A program made the translations under genes and the position numbers. The notes below the pieces were generated by a model. It did not search any database, was not told where the DNA came from, and saw only the letters and a program-made list of their open reading frames with translations. A DNA stretch of 10,742 bases from the NCBI GenBank assembly GCA_937895465.1, contig CALAYY010000037.1, forward strand, positions 1 through 10,742, written 5' to 3'. Of this stretch, positions 1 through 6,168 are shown piece after piece. Numbering within the stretch: the stretch's first letter is position 1; each line of letters opens with the position of its first letter. The DNA comes from an uncultured Clostridia bacterium (GTDB taxonomy: Bacteria; Bacillota; Clostridia; Christensenellales; DUVY01).

Positions 1-428
1 CATGGCAGGACGAAGGACTTACTGAATATACAACCACACTGTTTTATGAAAAAAACCCCTCATATGGTCAAACACATGCAGACCGAATAATGCAGACAAT
101 GCAGGCATATCTTGTGTTTATTGAGCTTTTTAAAAGTGTTCACGGCGAGATTGACACTAGCATGAACCGTCCGTCCTATGCATACAAAAATGACTATGAA
201 TACGAATATATGACCTATGTAAAAGGCGAATTGATGTTTGCCAACATAAGAAATATTATAGGAGATAATGATTTTTTTGGGTCGCTCAAAAAGTATTACA
301 ACCGATCAAAATATAAAGTCACTGTTCCAAAAGACCTTATAGGCGCATTTGAAGACACCAGCAAAAAAGATCTGGAAGGCATATTTGATGCTTGGCTGCA
401 GGGTAAGGTTGTTTTGGGAGACTGGTAA
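1..428 (+). CDS. M1-family zinc metallopeptidase, C-terminal part (5' truncated by window edge)
   Basis: The frame is open from base 3 and gives 141 residues before the TAA at 426-428. It opens with WQDEGLTEY, which matches the second half of the M1 zinc site (HEXXH-X18-E); the Glu of this motif is the third zinc ligand. The HEXXH itself would lie upstream, outside the window. About 70 residues further on is TYVKGELMF, matching the family's Y-x-KG element that carries the catalytic Tyr. The end (dlegIFDAWLQGK type) resembles the usual M1 C-terminal segment with its last helix and 'W-x-x-G'. M1 enzymes remove N-terminal amino acids from peptides. Whether this one is cytosolic or anchored cannot be told without the N-terminus. 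An internal ATG at 90 is not the real start, because the conserved motif lies before it. The family is fairly certain; substrate is not. Confidence 0.85.
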   Translation, partial: WQDEGLTEYTTTLFYEKNPSYGQTHADRIMQTMQAYLVFIELFKSVHGEIDTSMNRPSYAYKNDYEYEYMTYVKGELMFANIRNIIGDNDFFGSLKKYYNRSKYKVTVPKDLIGAFEDTSKKDLEGIFDAWLQGKVVLGDW

Positions 429-471
429 AAGAGTATTGCTTAAGAGTTTTGTGTCAATAATTATATATATT

Positions 472-500
472 AATCAGACAGCGTTATATAAAATCTGATT
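472..500 (+). terminator. Weak inverted repeat downstream of the peptidase gene
   Basis: AATCAGA (472-478) pairs with TCTGATT (494-500) around a 15-nt loop. It lies 44 bp after the peptidase stop. There is no T-run after it, so it is at best a weak terminator or an RNA 3'-end stabiliser. Confidence 0.25.
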
Positions 501-512
501 GTTCGACAAACT

Positions 513-547
513 TTGCTAAAGCCAAGTTACTTATTATAAGATATAAT
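513..547 (+). promoter_or_regulatory. Candidate promoter of the AraM-like/AraL-like pair
   Basis: TTGCTA (513-518) and TATAAG (535-540) stand 16 bp apart, giving 4/6 and 5/6 matches to the housekeeping consensus. A TATAAT at 542-547 is an alternative -10 but lacks a -35 at the right distance. Either would give a leader of roughly 30-40 nt before the ATG at 585. Confidence 0.4.
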
Positions 548-584
548 TACAAAACGGACGCTTTTTTAGGCTATTGATTTTGAT

Positions 585-1916
585 ATGACAAAACTTGAAA
601 CCATAGATAAAACCAATATAGAATACTTTCTCAACCGTGCTGTGATATCGGATAACGGCAAAGAATTTTTTCTTGCTAATAAAGATATCATTATTGATTA
701 CAATCCAATAGAACAATTTGTTTATTCAATCAATCAAAATATCGGGCATAGCTTGCGGATAATGTTTTTGTGTTCGCAAGCTTTATTTGATTTTACTCAA
801 AGCCTCAAAAGCATCTTTGGCAAAAAAGGTTATTTCACAGACGATTATGTTATGAATGAAGGTTTTGCCTCTGTCAAAGAGGCGGAGCATATTGCATCGG
901 GTCTAAAAGAAGACACAAGGTTGATTATATCCATAGGCGGTTATGAAATAATTGAAACAGCCAAATTAGTCAGTTCGGCTGTTAAACTGCCTTTAGCGTT
1001 ATATATCCCCACGCCCGAATGTGATACTGCGCTTTCGCCGTATGCATGTGTATATCATCAAAAAGCAAGAGATGTTTTTGTCACTAAAACGCCTTGTATA
1101 GTATGTGTAGATATGTCAGCAATCGCCTGCTCTTCACAAAGCAGTCTTGGCGGCGGTATAGGTGTTTTGGCATCGAGGCTTGTTGCATTATGGGATTGGA
1201 ATTTTGCGCATATCTTTAATAATGAAAATGGCGATTATGAGCTTATGCAAGCGGCATTTTCTGTTTTGAACAGCTTTTCACATAATGCAGACGGAATATT
1301 AAGAAAAGATATGAAGGCGCTTTTAGAAATGGTACAGGCACAGCTCAAACTATCGGCTATAACACAATTATCAAAAAGCCCAAGAATGTCAGGCGGCGGA
1401 GAAGAAAGCGCATTCAATGTTTTGGAAATGTTTTTTATTAAAGAAAACAAAAGCTTAAGAGCTAGAGGCGAGAACTTGTTTTTATGTGCTAAGATTATAT
1501 TAAGAGCATATAAGGCTTGGCTTTCGTCTTTAAAGGTCAATCAATTTTTATGCCCTCCTGATAACACTCTAAGACTAGAAAAGCTCACAGATTATATGGG
1601 GCTTAGCGAGCTTACAGCATTAAAAAAGATATACATGATAGATAACTTTGAGCAATGGGAAATAATGCAGTACAAATGGGATGAGTACAGGCAAGACTTA
1701 AGACAAAAGCTTGAGCAATATTGCATGTGTTTTGAAAACCTCGAAAGAGTTTTTAAAAGGATTTATAGCGATGCAGCATTTTGGATAACCAAATATTTGA
1801 CAGAATCGGACATTATGCTTATGCTTGGATTAGCACCAGATACAAGCCCAAAATTTACTATGCTGTCATTTGTCAAGATGACAGGAGCGCTTGACAGGTA
1901 CTTAGAAGGAGTATAA
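585..1916 (+). CDS. Glycerol-1-phosphate dehydrogenase (AraM/EgsA)-like protein with degenerate metal site
   Basis: This 443-residue protein follows the sn-glycerol-1-phosphate dehydrogenase fold along its length. There is a nucleotide-binding region near 112-126 (ISIGGYEIIETAK), PTPECD at 142-147, the GxGx/ADW-like block GIGVLASRLVALWDW at 191-205, an SGGGEE block near 269-274, an RG at 294-295, and the C-terminal FTMLSFVKMTGALDRY. Family enzymes reduce dihydroxyacetone phosphate with NAD(P)H and bind metal through one Asp and two His. Aligned by eye with Bacillus AraM, the Asp of GxGD is Val194, the His of GxEH is Glu274, and the His of HG is Arg294. The cofactor glycine motif is also altered. 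Asp147, in the substrate region, is kept. The reading frame is intact, so this looks like a selected but altered protein rather than a decayed gene. The start has only a weak upstream AGG (568-570). An AraL-like phosphatase follows 5 bp downstream. Fold assignment is good; loss of activity is inference. Confidence 0.75.
   Translation: MTKLETIDKTNIEYFLNRAVISDNGKEFFLANKDIIIDYNPIEQFVYSINQNIGHSLRIMFLCSQALFDFTQSLKSIFGKKGYFTDDYVMNEGFASVKEAEHIASGLKEDTRLIISIGGYEIIETAKLVSSAVKLPLALYIPTPECDTALSPYACVYHQKARDVFVTKTPCIVCVDMSAIACSSQSSLGGGIGVLASRLVALWDWNFAHIFNNENGDYELMQAAFSVLNSFSHNADGILRKDMKALLEMVQAQLKLSAITQLSKSPRMSGGGEESAFNVLEMFFIKENKSLRARGENLFLCAKIILRAYKAWLSSLKVNQFLCPPDNTLRLEKLTDYMGLSELTALKKIYMIDNFEQWEIMQYKWDEYRQDLRQKLEQYCMCFENLERVFKRIYSDAAFWITKYLTESDIMLMLGLAPDTSPKFTMLSFVKMTGALDRYLEGV
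1904..1911 (+). promoter_or_regulatory. Ribosome binding site inside the preceding gene's end
   Basis: AGAAGGAG lies within the last codons of the AraM-like gene, 10 nt before the ATG at 1922. It fixes the start of the HAD gene and suggests translational coupling of the two. Confidence 0.8.
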
Positions 1917-1921
1917 TTTTT

Positions 1922-2713
1922 ATGAATTACCAAAGATTACATAATACTGAGATTTTTTTACTTGATATGGACGGCACTATTTATCTTGACAATGTTGTTA
2001 TCCCTGGTGCGGTTGAAGCAGTAAAGCATATAAAAGATATAGGAAAAAAAGTCTGTTTTCTTACCAATAACAGTTCAAAAAGCCGTGACGAATATTATCA
2101 AAAGCTTACACGGTTAGGCTTTGAAGTTAATTTAGACGAAATAATAACTAGCGGCATTGTCACCGCTAACTATATGTCTAAAAATTATCCTGATAAATCT
2201 GTTTATCTTTTTGGAACGCCTGCTTTAAAAGCCGAATTTGAGAATATGCGGATAAAACTTACCGAAAACAATCCTGATATTGTTATTATGGGTTTTCATA
2301 CACAATTTACCTATCAAGAGCTTGATACCTTGTGTGCATTTATAAGAAAAGGCGTTACATTCTTTGCCACGCATCCTGACAAGAACTGTCCTACAAGGGA
2401 TGGGTTTATGCCTGATGTTGGATCCTTTCTCAGTTTGGTTTTTACAAGCACTCAAAGAAAGCCTTCACGCATTTTTGGCAAGCCGTATAAATATATGGTG
2501 CAATATCTAAAGAATAAATTTGATATAAGCCCTCAAAATATGGCTATGATAGGGGACAGGCTTAGTACTGATATCAAATTTGGCAAAAAATTTGGGCTTT
2601 TGAGCCTTTTGGTTCTGAGCGGAGAAACTGACCAAAAAATGCTGGATAACTCTAAGGTTTTTCCTGATATGACTTTTCCGTCAATAAAGCAAATAGCCAA
2701 AAAATTGATATAA
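1922..2713 (+). CDS. HAD-IIA phosphatase of the NagD/AraL type
   Basis: This 263-residue cytosolic HAD hydrolase has all four motifs. Motif I is DMDGT, with nucleophile Asp15 and acid/base Asp17. Motif II is FLTNNSS, with Thr48-Asn49. Motif III is Lys187 in FGKPYKYM. Motif IV is GDRLSTD, with Asp212 and Asp217. The long insertion between motifs II and III (about residues 75-180) is the C2-type cap typical of NagD, AraL and p-nitrophenyl phosphatase relatives. These enzymes dephosphorylate small phosphorylated sugars and similar metabolites, often with broad specificity; the substrate cannot be read from the sequence. Length is normal for the family. The gene is 5 bp behind the AraM-like gene with its ribosome binding site inside that gene, so the two are co-transcribed. 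The same pairing occurs as araL-araM in Bacillus subtilis, which supports a shared metabolic role. No transport or arabinose gene is present here, so naming it araL would be premature. Confidence 0.88.
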   Translation: MNYQRLHNTEIFLLDMDGTIYLDNVVIPGAVEAVKHIKDIGKKVCFLTNNSSKSRDEYYQKLTRLGFEVNLDEIITSGIVTANYMSKNYPDKSVYLFGTPALKAEFENMRIKLTENNPDIVIMGFHTQFTYQELDTLCAFIRKGVTFFATHPDKNCPTRDGFMPDVGSFLSLVFTSTQRKPSRIFGKPYKYMVQYLKNKFDISPQNMAMIGDRLSTDIKFGKKFGLLSLLVLSGETDQKMLDNSKVFPDMTFPSIKQIAKKLI

Positions 2714-2753
2714 TATTGTAAATTATTCAAAATCAACTTAATGTTTGTATGAT

Positions 2754-2782
2754 TGACTTTTTTGTGTTATTTAACCTATAAT
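2754..2782 (+). promoter_or_regulatory. Promoter of tRNA-Arg
   Basis: TTGACT (2754-2759), a 17-bp spacer, and a perfect TATAAT (2777-2782). Predicted transcription start is near 2789, about 13 bp before the mature tRNA 5' end. This is one of the two strongest promoters in the window. Confidence 0.85.
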
Positions 2783-2801
2783 ATATAAGCAAAAAATAAA
2801 T

Positions 2802-2878
2802 GCACCCGTAGTTCAGCTGGATAGAATGCTTGTTTCCGATGCAAGAGGTCAGGGGTTCGAATCCCTTCGGGTGCGCCA
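2802..2878 (+). tRNA. tRNA-Arg (anticodon CCG)
   Basis: The 77-nt sequence folds as a complete cloverleaf. The acceptor stem is GCACCCG/CGGGTGC (2802-2808 with 2868-2874). The D-stem is GTTC/GAAT. The anticodon stem is CTTGT/GCAAG with loop TTCCGAT, so the anticodon is CCG and it reads the CGG arginine codon. The T-stem is AGGGG/CCCTT with loop TTCGAAT. The discriminator is G2875 and the CCA end (2876-2878) is encoded in the DNA. Several stem positions are G-U pairs. It has its own promoter upstream and a terminator hairpin that begins at its last base, so it is a single-gene transcript. Confidence 0.96.
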
Positions 2879-2907
2879 AAAGGGATAGGCTTTAGCTTAT
2901 CCCTTTT
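2878..2907 (+). terminator. Intrinsic terminator of tRNA-Arg
   Basis: AAAAGGGATAGGC (2878-2890) pairs along its full length, with one G-U pair, to GCTTATCCCTTTT (2895-2907) around the loop TTTA. The A-run/T-run ends make it a good Rho-independent terminator, possibly acting on both strands. Confidence 0.85.
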
Positions 2908-2919
2908 ATGTTGTATTGG

Positions 2920-3021
2920 GGGATTCGAACGTGAGGGATAAGCAACAGTCCAGTGGACTGTTGCCCCGAACCGGCGTGAGAGCATTGCGTAGCAATGCGG
3001 CGCGAATCCCTTCGGGTGCGC
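2920..3021. repeat. GC-rich palindromic element with inverted and direct copies of the tRNA 3' end
   Basis: The direct copy, CGAATCCCTTCGGGTGCGC at 3003-3021, repeats 19 bp of tRNA bases 2858-2876 exactly. The inverted copy, GGGATTCGAAC at 2920-2930, is the reverse complement of the T-arm at 2855-2865. The inverted copy can pair with the direct copy (GGGATTCG 2920-2927 with CGAATCCC 3003-3010). Inside lie two perfect hairpins: CAACAGTCCA/TGGACTGTTG (2943-2952/2954-2963) and GCATTGC/GCAATGC (2982-2988/2992-2998). The whole could fold as a two-armed structure. There is no open frame of note. GC content is far above that of the flanks. It may be a dispersed palindromic repeat or the remnant of a second tRNA-Arg gene; no integrase is present. 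Confidence 0.7.
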
Positions 3022-3029
3022 TCATTTTG

Positions 3030-3054
3030 GATAGGTATGAGCCTATCTTTTTTT
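3030..3054 (+). terminator. Intrinsic terminator after the palindromic element
   Basis: GATAGG (3030-3035) pairs with CCTATC (3042-3047), followed by seven T residues (3048-3054). A competing stem, GCTCAT (3020-3025) with ATGAGC (3037-3042), overlaps it. It shares the GGATAGG core with the tRNA terminator, as though the tRNA 3' end was duplicated together with its terminator. Confidence 0.7.
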
Positions 3055-3272
3055 ATATTATTTTATTTTTAATTTTTTGCCATAAGTAAAACTAATACAT
3101 CAATGAAATTATTTATATATTTATTAACATAATTTGTTTGATATTTTTCATAAGTATATGATAGCATATTGTTAATGAATATGATTATTAATAAATAATC
3201 ATATTATATGTTTTTATTCATAAATCTTACAATTAAACGCTTGTTTACGGCTGACCTTGTGAAAAAATTTGC
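3055..3272. other. AT-rich intergenic stretch
   Basis: No credible gene or recognised RNA is seen in these ~220 bp. The only clear structure is a 12-bp inverted repeat, AATATGATTATT (3178-3189) and AATAATCATATT (3194-3205) around AATA. It lies about 70 bp before the -35 element of the downstream promoter and may be a protein-binding site. Confidence 0.5.
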
Positions 3273-3302
3273 TTGACAACACAACTTTGGACAAGTTAAA
3301 CT
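3273..3302 (+). promoter_or_regulatory. Candidate promoter of the exported-protein unit
   Basis: A perfect TTGACA (3273-3278) is followed after 18 bp by TAAACT (3297-3302), a 4/6 match to the -10 consensus. The predicted leader is about 65 nt. Confidence 0.55.
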
Positions 3303-3357
3303 ATACACGCTTTATTAAATTACCAATATTTGTAAATAAATTTTATTATATATATAC

Positions 3358-3363
3358 AAGGAG
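3358..3363 (+). promoter_or_regulatory. Ribosome binding site for the small exported protein
   Basis: AAGGAG ends 10 nt before the ATG at 3374. A second in-frame ATG at 3380 would be too far away (16 nt), so 3374 is preferred. Confidence 0.75.
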
Positions 3364-3373
3364 TTAGAATTTT

Positions 3374-3976
3374 ATGAGAATGGGCAAAAAAATGAGAATA
3401 ATTTCAATTCTCATGTCAATCACAGTAATAGCTGCAACTTTGGGATTTGCAACTTTTGCGTTAACACAAAACAGTACAAGCGTTAATTATGACGGATCAC
3501 TTACTATCGGCGGTAATGCCGATATTGATGTAAGCATTGCTTTTTTTGAAATAGGCAATGAAACAGCTCAGTTTTCAATTACGGCTGATGAGAACGGCAT
3601 TGTTGAAAAGAAGGGTGATACTGTTGTAAAAACTATAACCGATGTAAAAGATGTTACCGAATACGGTATCAGCACAAAACCTGTTTTAGACCCTAAAAAT
3701 AGCTACAAGTTTGTTGTAACAATCAATAACCCCAGTCCTGATACGGAAGGCGAAGCTTATGTTAATGCTGTTGTTTCTGTTTTGAATTTTTCAGCCAATG
3801 CTGCTTTTTCTGATTATTATACAATCATTAATCCAGAATTGGGTGAGGGGCTTATAGAAGACGGTGCAAGTGTTTCATACACAGTATTCCTTAATGCTAA
3901 TTCGTACAACTCTGAACTTGATTACAATAATATAGAATTTACATATAATCTTAACGTTATAGCTTATAAGGCATAA
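3374..3976 (+). CDS. Small exported beta-rich protein of unknown function
   Basis: This 200-residue protein begins with a basic stretch (MRMGKKMR) and a hydrophobic segment, residues 9-30, ending in GFATFAL. That resembles a signal peptide of the SipW-substrate (TasA/camelysin) style, where an Ala-containing end precedes the mature domain. The rest is rich in alternating hydrophobic and Thr/Ser/Asn residues (SYKFVVTINNPS, SVSYTVFLNANS, IEFTYNLNVIAY), as in a single beta-sandwich. It has no Cys, no LPXTG and no C-terminal membrane segment. It therefore is probably secreted or held by its uncleaved N-terminus. The next gene, 73 bp downstream, has nearly the same signal-segment ending, so the two likely share an export route and act together. 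No SipW-like peptidase is in the window. I do not recognise a named family; a structural or adhesive surface role is inference. Confidence 0.7.
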   Translation: MRMGKKMRIISILMSITVIAATLGFATFALTQNSTSVNYDGSLTIGGNADIDVSIAFFEIGNETAQFSITADENGIVEKKGDTVVKTITDVKDVTEYGISTKPVLDPKNSYKFVVTINNPSPDTEGEAYVNAVVSVLNFSANAAFSDYYTIINPELGEGLIEDGASVSYTVFLNANSYNSELDYNNIEFTYNLNVIAYKA

Positions 3977-4016
3977 TCAAACACTTTTTATTAATCAATT
4001 AAAGAAAATTAAGAAA

Positions 4017-4040
4017 CAGCCGAATATATTTATTCGGCTG
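4017..4040 (+). promoter_or_regulatory. Perfect intergenic hairpin just before the repeat-protein start
   Basis: CAGCCGAATA (4017-4026) pairs perfectly with TATTCGGCTG (4031-4040) around the loop TATT. It ends 9 nt before the ATG at 4050 and lacks a T-run, so it is not a standard terminator. It may protect the upstream mRNA end or restrict translation of the second gene. Confidence 0.6.
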
Positions 4041-4049
4041 TACTGGTAA

Positions 4050-5759
4050 ATGCTAATGATAAAGAAAAGGCACATAAGTAAGACAAGCCTTATCTTTAGG
4101 CTTTTCATGTTGACCGGATGCTTGATAGTGGTTTGTTTAATAGGATTTTCAACATTTGCCCTTGTTACCAAAGGGAACTTTGACACATTCTTTGGCGGAA
4201 AAGGAGTTATTACATCCAAGCCTATACCGCCTTCAGGCAGAGACACTATAATTATAACAAAAGAAAATAAGGATGATGTTGTAATTGAGTCAGGATATAA
4301 TTATATCTTTAAAGGCTCTAGTTCTTGGGGAACAATTTCCAAGCCTATTGATTTGAGTAAATTAAACATTATTATAGGACTAGAGGATGAGCCTTTTGAT
4401 GCATACATTGAAGGAAATAATAATTATTTTAAGGTTGATAAGAAACAAGGCAAAGAATTACAAGGTGCTTTTGGTGTGCTTTCGGGCGCAATAGTCAATT
4501 TTAATCTTGTTGGAACATTATCTAATTCCCCCACATCATTAACTCTTGCATCAATATTAGAAGTTGATGGCGTTTTGTATAACTGCAATAATTATATCAA
4601 TATTTCATCATATAATAACGACGGCTATTCGGCAGGGCTTGTAGGCGAAGCAAAGGGCAAAATAATCAAATGTAATAATTACGGCACAATAACAGCCAAT
4701 GGCTATGCCTCGGGTATTGCTTATAAAGTTACAGGAAGTATAACTGACAGCTATAATTATGGTATTATAGAATCAAAATCCTCAAAAGCGGCAGGGATTG
4801 CGGCAATAGTTAACGGTACGGTAAAAAATTCTCAAAATCTTGCTAATGTCAGCGGTAATTTGGGTGCGGCGGGAATAGCTATAGAAGTCAATGGCGGCAG
4901 TCTTATTAACTGTGTTAACGGTACATTTGACCGCAAGATTAGTATATATTCCTCATCTGCTTATTCTGTGGGAATTGTATATAACTTGAAAAGTATTGAG
5001 GCAAGTACCGGCAAGATATCCAAATGCATTAATTATTCGGATATCAACGGCAATAGCGGAGCGGTAGGAATAGGCTATTATGTTCAAGGCGATATTGAAG
5101 AAAGTAAAAACTATGGGCAAATATCCAGTTACAGCGCAGCAGCAGGTATAGCTCAATATTTGGAAGGCAATATCGCAAAATCCAAAAATTATGGCACTGT
5201 AATAGGTAATAACGATTATTCAATTGGACTTGTTTTAACAATATTGGGTAATATAATTGATTGCCAAAACAGCGGATATATAAAGACTTCAGGCGGCAGT
5301 GCAAGCGGAATTGTTTTTGATATTGAAGGCAATATATCAAGAGTAAAAAACACAGGGATAGTACAAAAGATTGGCTGGGGCAATGATTCGTATGTCACAG
5401 GCATAGCCTCAAAAGCTAAAGGCAAAATTTCTGATACGATTAATAACGGCGATGTTATAGCCGACAATATTGCAAAATTTTTGGGCGGTATTGCAGGAGA
5501 GATGACTGGTCAAATTTTAAATTCGGAAAGCAACGGTAAAATAATTCAAAATAATGCTTATCAGCATGTTACAGCAGGCGGAATTACAGCAGTTTTAGAT
5601 AATAATTCAAGTTACGGCGTACCTTTGATTAAGGACTGTATTGTTACTGGCGGACTTCAATTAAAGTCAAACTCTTCAGATAAGGGTATTATAGCTTATA
5701 GCTATCCAAAAAAGAGTATAGTTAATTGTGTAGGAATGGGTGTTTTATATAATTTATAG
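4050..5759 (+). CDS. Exported GLUG-like repeat protein, probable parallel beta-helix
   Basis: This protein of 569 residues has a basic N-terminus (KKRHISK), one hydrophobic segment at about residues 14-38 ending GFSTFAL, a spacer with PIPPSG near 58-63, and a small beta-rich region to about 190. Next come about eleven repeats of 26-33 residues at about 193-510. The repeat pattern is A-x-GI-(3)-hydrophobic-x-G-x-I-(4)-NxG-x-I. Such GLUG-like units form beta-helices in bacterial surface proteins and adhesins. There is no sorting signal, C-terminal membrane helix or catalytic motif. It may be secreted or anchored by its N-terminal helix. A 'LTGC' at 21-24 resembles a lipobox but is buried in the helix. 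It shares its signal-segment ending with the preceding gene and is probably co-transcribed, no separate promoter being visible. There is no good ribosome binding site; ATG 4050 or ATG 4056 (codon 3) may be the start. Function is unknown. Confidence 0.75.
   Translation: MLMIKKRHISKTSLIFRLFMLTGCLIVVCLIGFSTFALVTKGNFDTFFGGKGVITSKPIPPSGRDTIIITKENKDDVVIESGYNYIFKGSSSWGTISKPIDLSKLNIIIGLEDEPFDAYIEGNNNYFKVDKKQGKELQGAFGVLSGAIVNFNLVGTLSNSPTSLTLASILEVDGVLYNCNNYINISSYNNDGYSAGLVGEAKGKIIKCNNYGTITANGYASGIAYKVTGSITDSYNYGIIESKSSKAAGIAAIVNGTVKNSQNLANVSGNLGAAGIAIEVNGGSLINCVNGTFDRKISIYSSSAYSVGIVYNLKSIEASTGKISKCINYSDINGNSGAVGIGYYVQGDIEESKNYGQISSYSAAAGIAQYLEGNIAKSKNYGTVIGNNDYSIGLVLTILGNIIDCQNSGYIKTSGGSASGIVFDIEGNISRVKNTGIVQKIGWGNDSYVTGIASKAKGKISDTINNGDVIADNIAKFLGGIAGEMTGQILNSESNGKIIQNNAYQHVTAGGITAVLDNNSSYGVPLIKDCIVTGGLQLKSNSSDKGIIAYSYPKKSIVNCVGMGVLYNL
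4626..5579 (+). repeat. Protein-level tandem repeat array (about 11 GLUG-like units)
   Basis: Units begin near residues 193, 219, 247, 273, 305, 338, 364, 391, 418, 449 and 478, with a partial one near 508. The best-conserved positions are AAGI/ASGI at the unit start and NYG in the middle. The DNA copies have diverged, so this is an old duplication and not a recent DNA repeat. Confidence 0.7.
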
Positions 5760-5807
5760 CAAGAGGTTTTTATCCATTCAAGTATAAAGTGTTTCAAATA
5801 GATTAAA

Positions 5808-5833
5808 AACCGCACCGTAAAATTAGTGCGGTT
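5808..5833 (-). terminator. Terminator between convergent genes
   Basis: AACCGCAC (5808-5815) pairs with GTGCGGTT (5826-5833) around a 10-nt loop. Read on the minus strand, the stem is followed by a T-rich tail (GGTTTTTAAT) and lies 30 bp after the stop of the minus-strand gene. On the plus strand a looser T-rich tail follows, so it may serve both convergent genes. Confidence 0.75.
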
Positions 5834-5862
5834 GTTATATTTTTGAGGATATGTTTATCTAA

Positions 5863-6168
5863 TTAATTATTGCGACAGTTCATGCCTCTTCTTGCGCAGT
5901 TAATATCATCTACTCTGTCTCTGTCTCCTCTAAAACCTCTTACTCTTCCTCTATCCCTATCCCTATCGTCATCTCTACGGCCAAAAGAACAATTTCCCAA
6001 GGTAAAGAGGATAAGCATAATCAAAATAAGGTCATTGATATTACAAAATCTATCCTCATCATCTCTGTCATCATCCCTGTCATCATCATCTCTGTCACAG
6101 CAGGCATTTTGATTAGCTAAAAACAATATCATCAATAATAAGATAAAGATATCTTGAGAATCGGCCAT
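5863..6168 (-). CDS. Internally duplicated hydrophobic and Arg/Asp-rich small protein
   Basis: This protein of 101 residues is built from two copies of one unit: a hydrophobic helix (residues 6-18 and 47-57), a short Asn/Cys turn (NQNACC and LGNCSF), then an acidic-basic tract (25-40 and 64-77) of alternating Arg and Asp. It ends with a Gly/Arg/Asp tail and two further cysteines (C91, C97); there are six in all. The start has an AGAGG ribosome binding site with about 9 nt spacing on the minus strand. A hairpin terminator follows 30 bp after the stop. These signals support the minus strand over a competing plus-strand frame in the same DNA. Hydrophobic helices separated by charged tracts suggest membrane association or self-assembly. 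Some small Cys- and Asp-rich spore-coat proteins have a similar look, but I do not recognise the family. It is divergent from the ArsR gene and shares its 165-bp upstream region. Confidence 0.7.
   Translation of the reverse strand: MADSQDIFILLLMILFLANQNACCDRDDDDRDDDRDDEDRFCNINDLILIMLILFTLGNCSFGRRDDDRDRDRGRVRGFRGDRDRVDDINCARRGMNCRNN

Noticed and set aside
2776..2985. Minus-strand open frame of 69 codons across the tRNA
   Set aside because: It contains the GIRTPDL/QAFYPAELRV string that arises from reading a tRNA gene backwards; it is a known kind of false gene.
2858..3021. Possible integrated island bounded by tRNA-derived attachment sites
   Set aside because: The repeats are only 145 bp apart with no integrase or cargo; at most it is a scar, so it is reported as a repeat element and not as an island.
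4110..4121. Lipobox-like LTGC (residues 21-24) in the repeat protein
   Set aside because: The cysteine is followed by more than ten further hydrophobic residues and preceded by too short a hydrophobic run, so it fits a buried membrane-helix residue better than a lipoprotein cleavage site.
4626..5579. CRISPR-like or satellite DNA repeat
   Set aside because: The repetition is at protein level with diverged codons and variable unit length; there are no identical direct repeats separated by unique spacers.
5870..6112. Plus-strand open frame of 80 codons made mostly of Ser and Leu
   Set aside because: It is the complement of the Arg/Asp-rich gene, lacks a ribosome binding site, and the terminator and start signals fit the minus strand.
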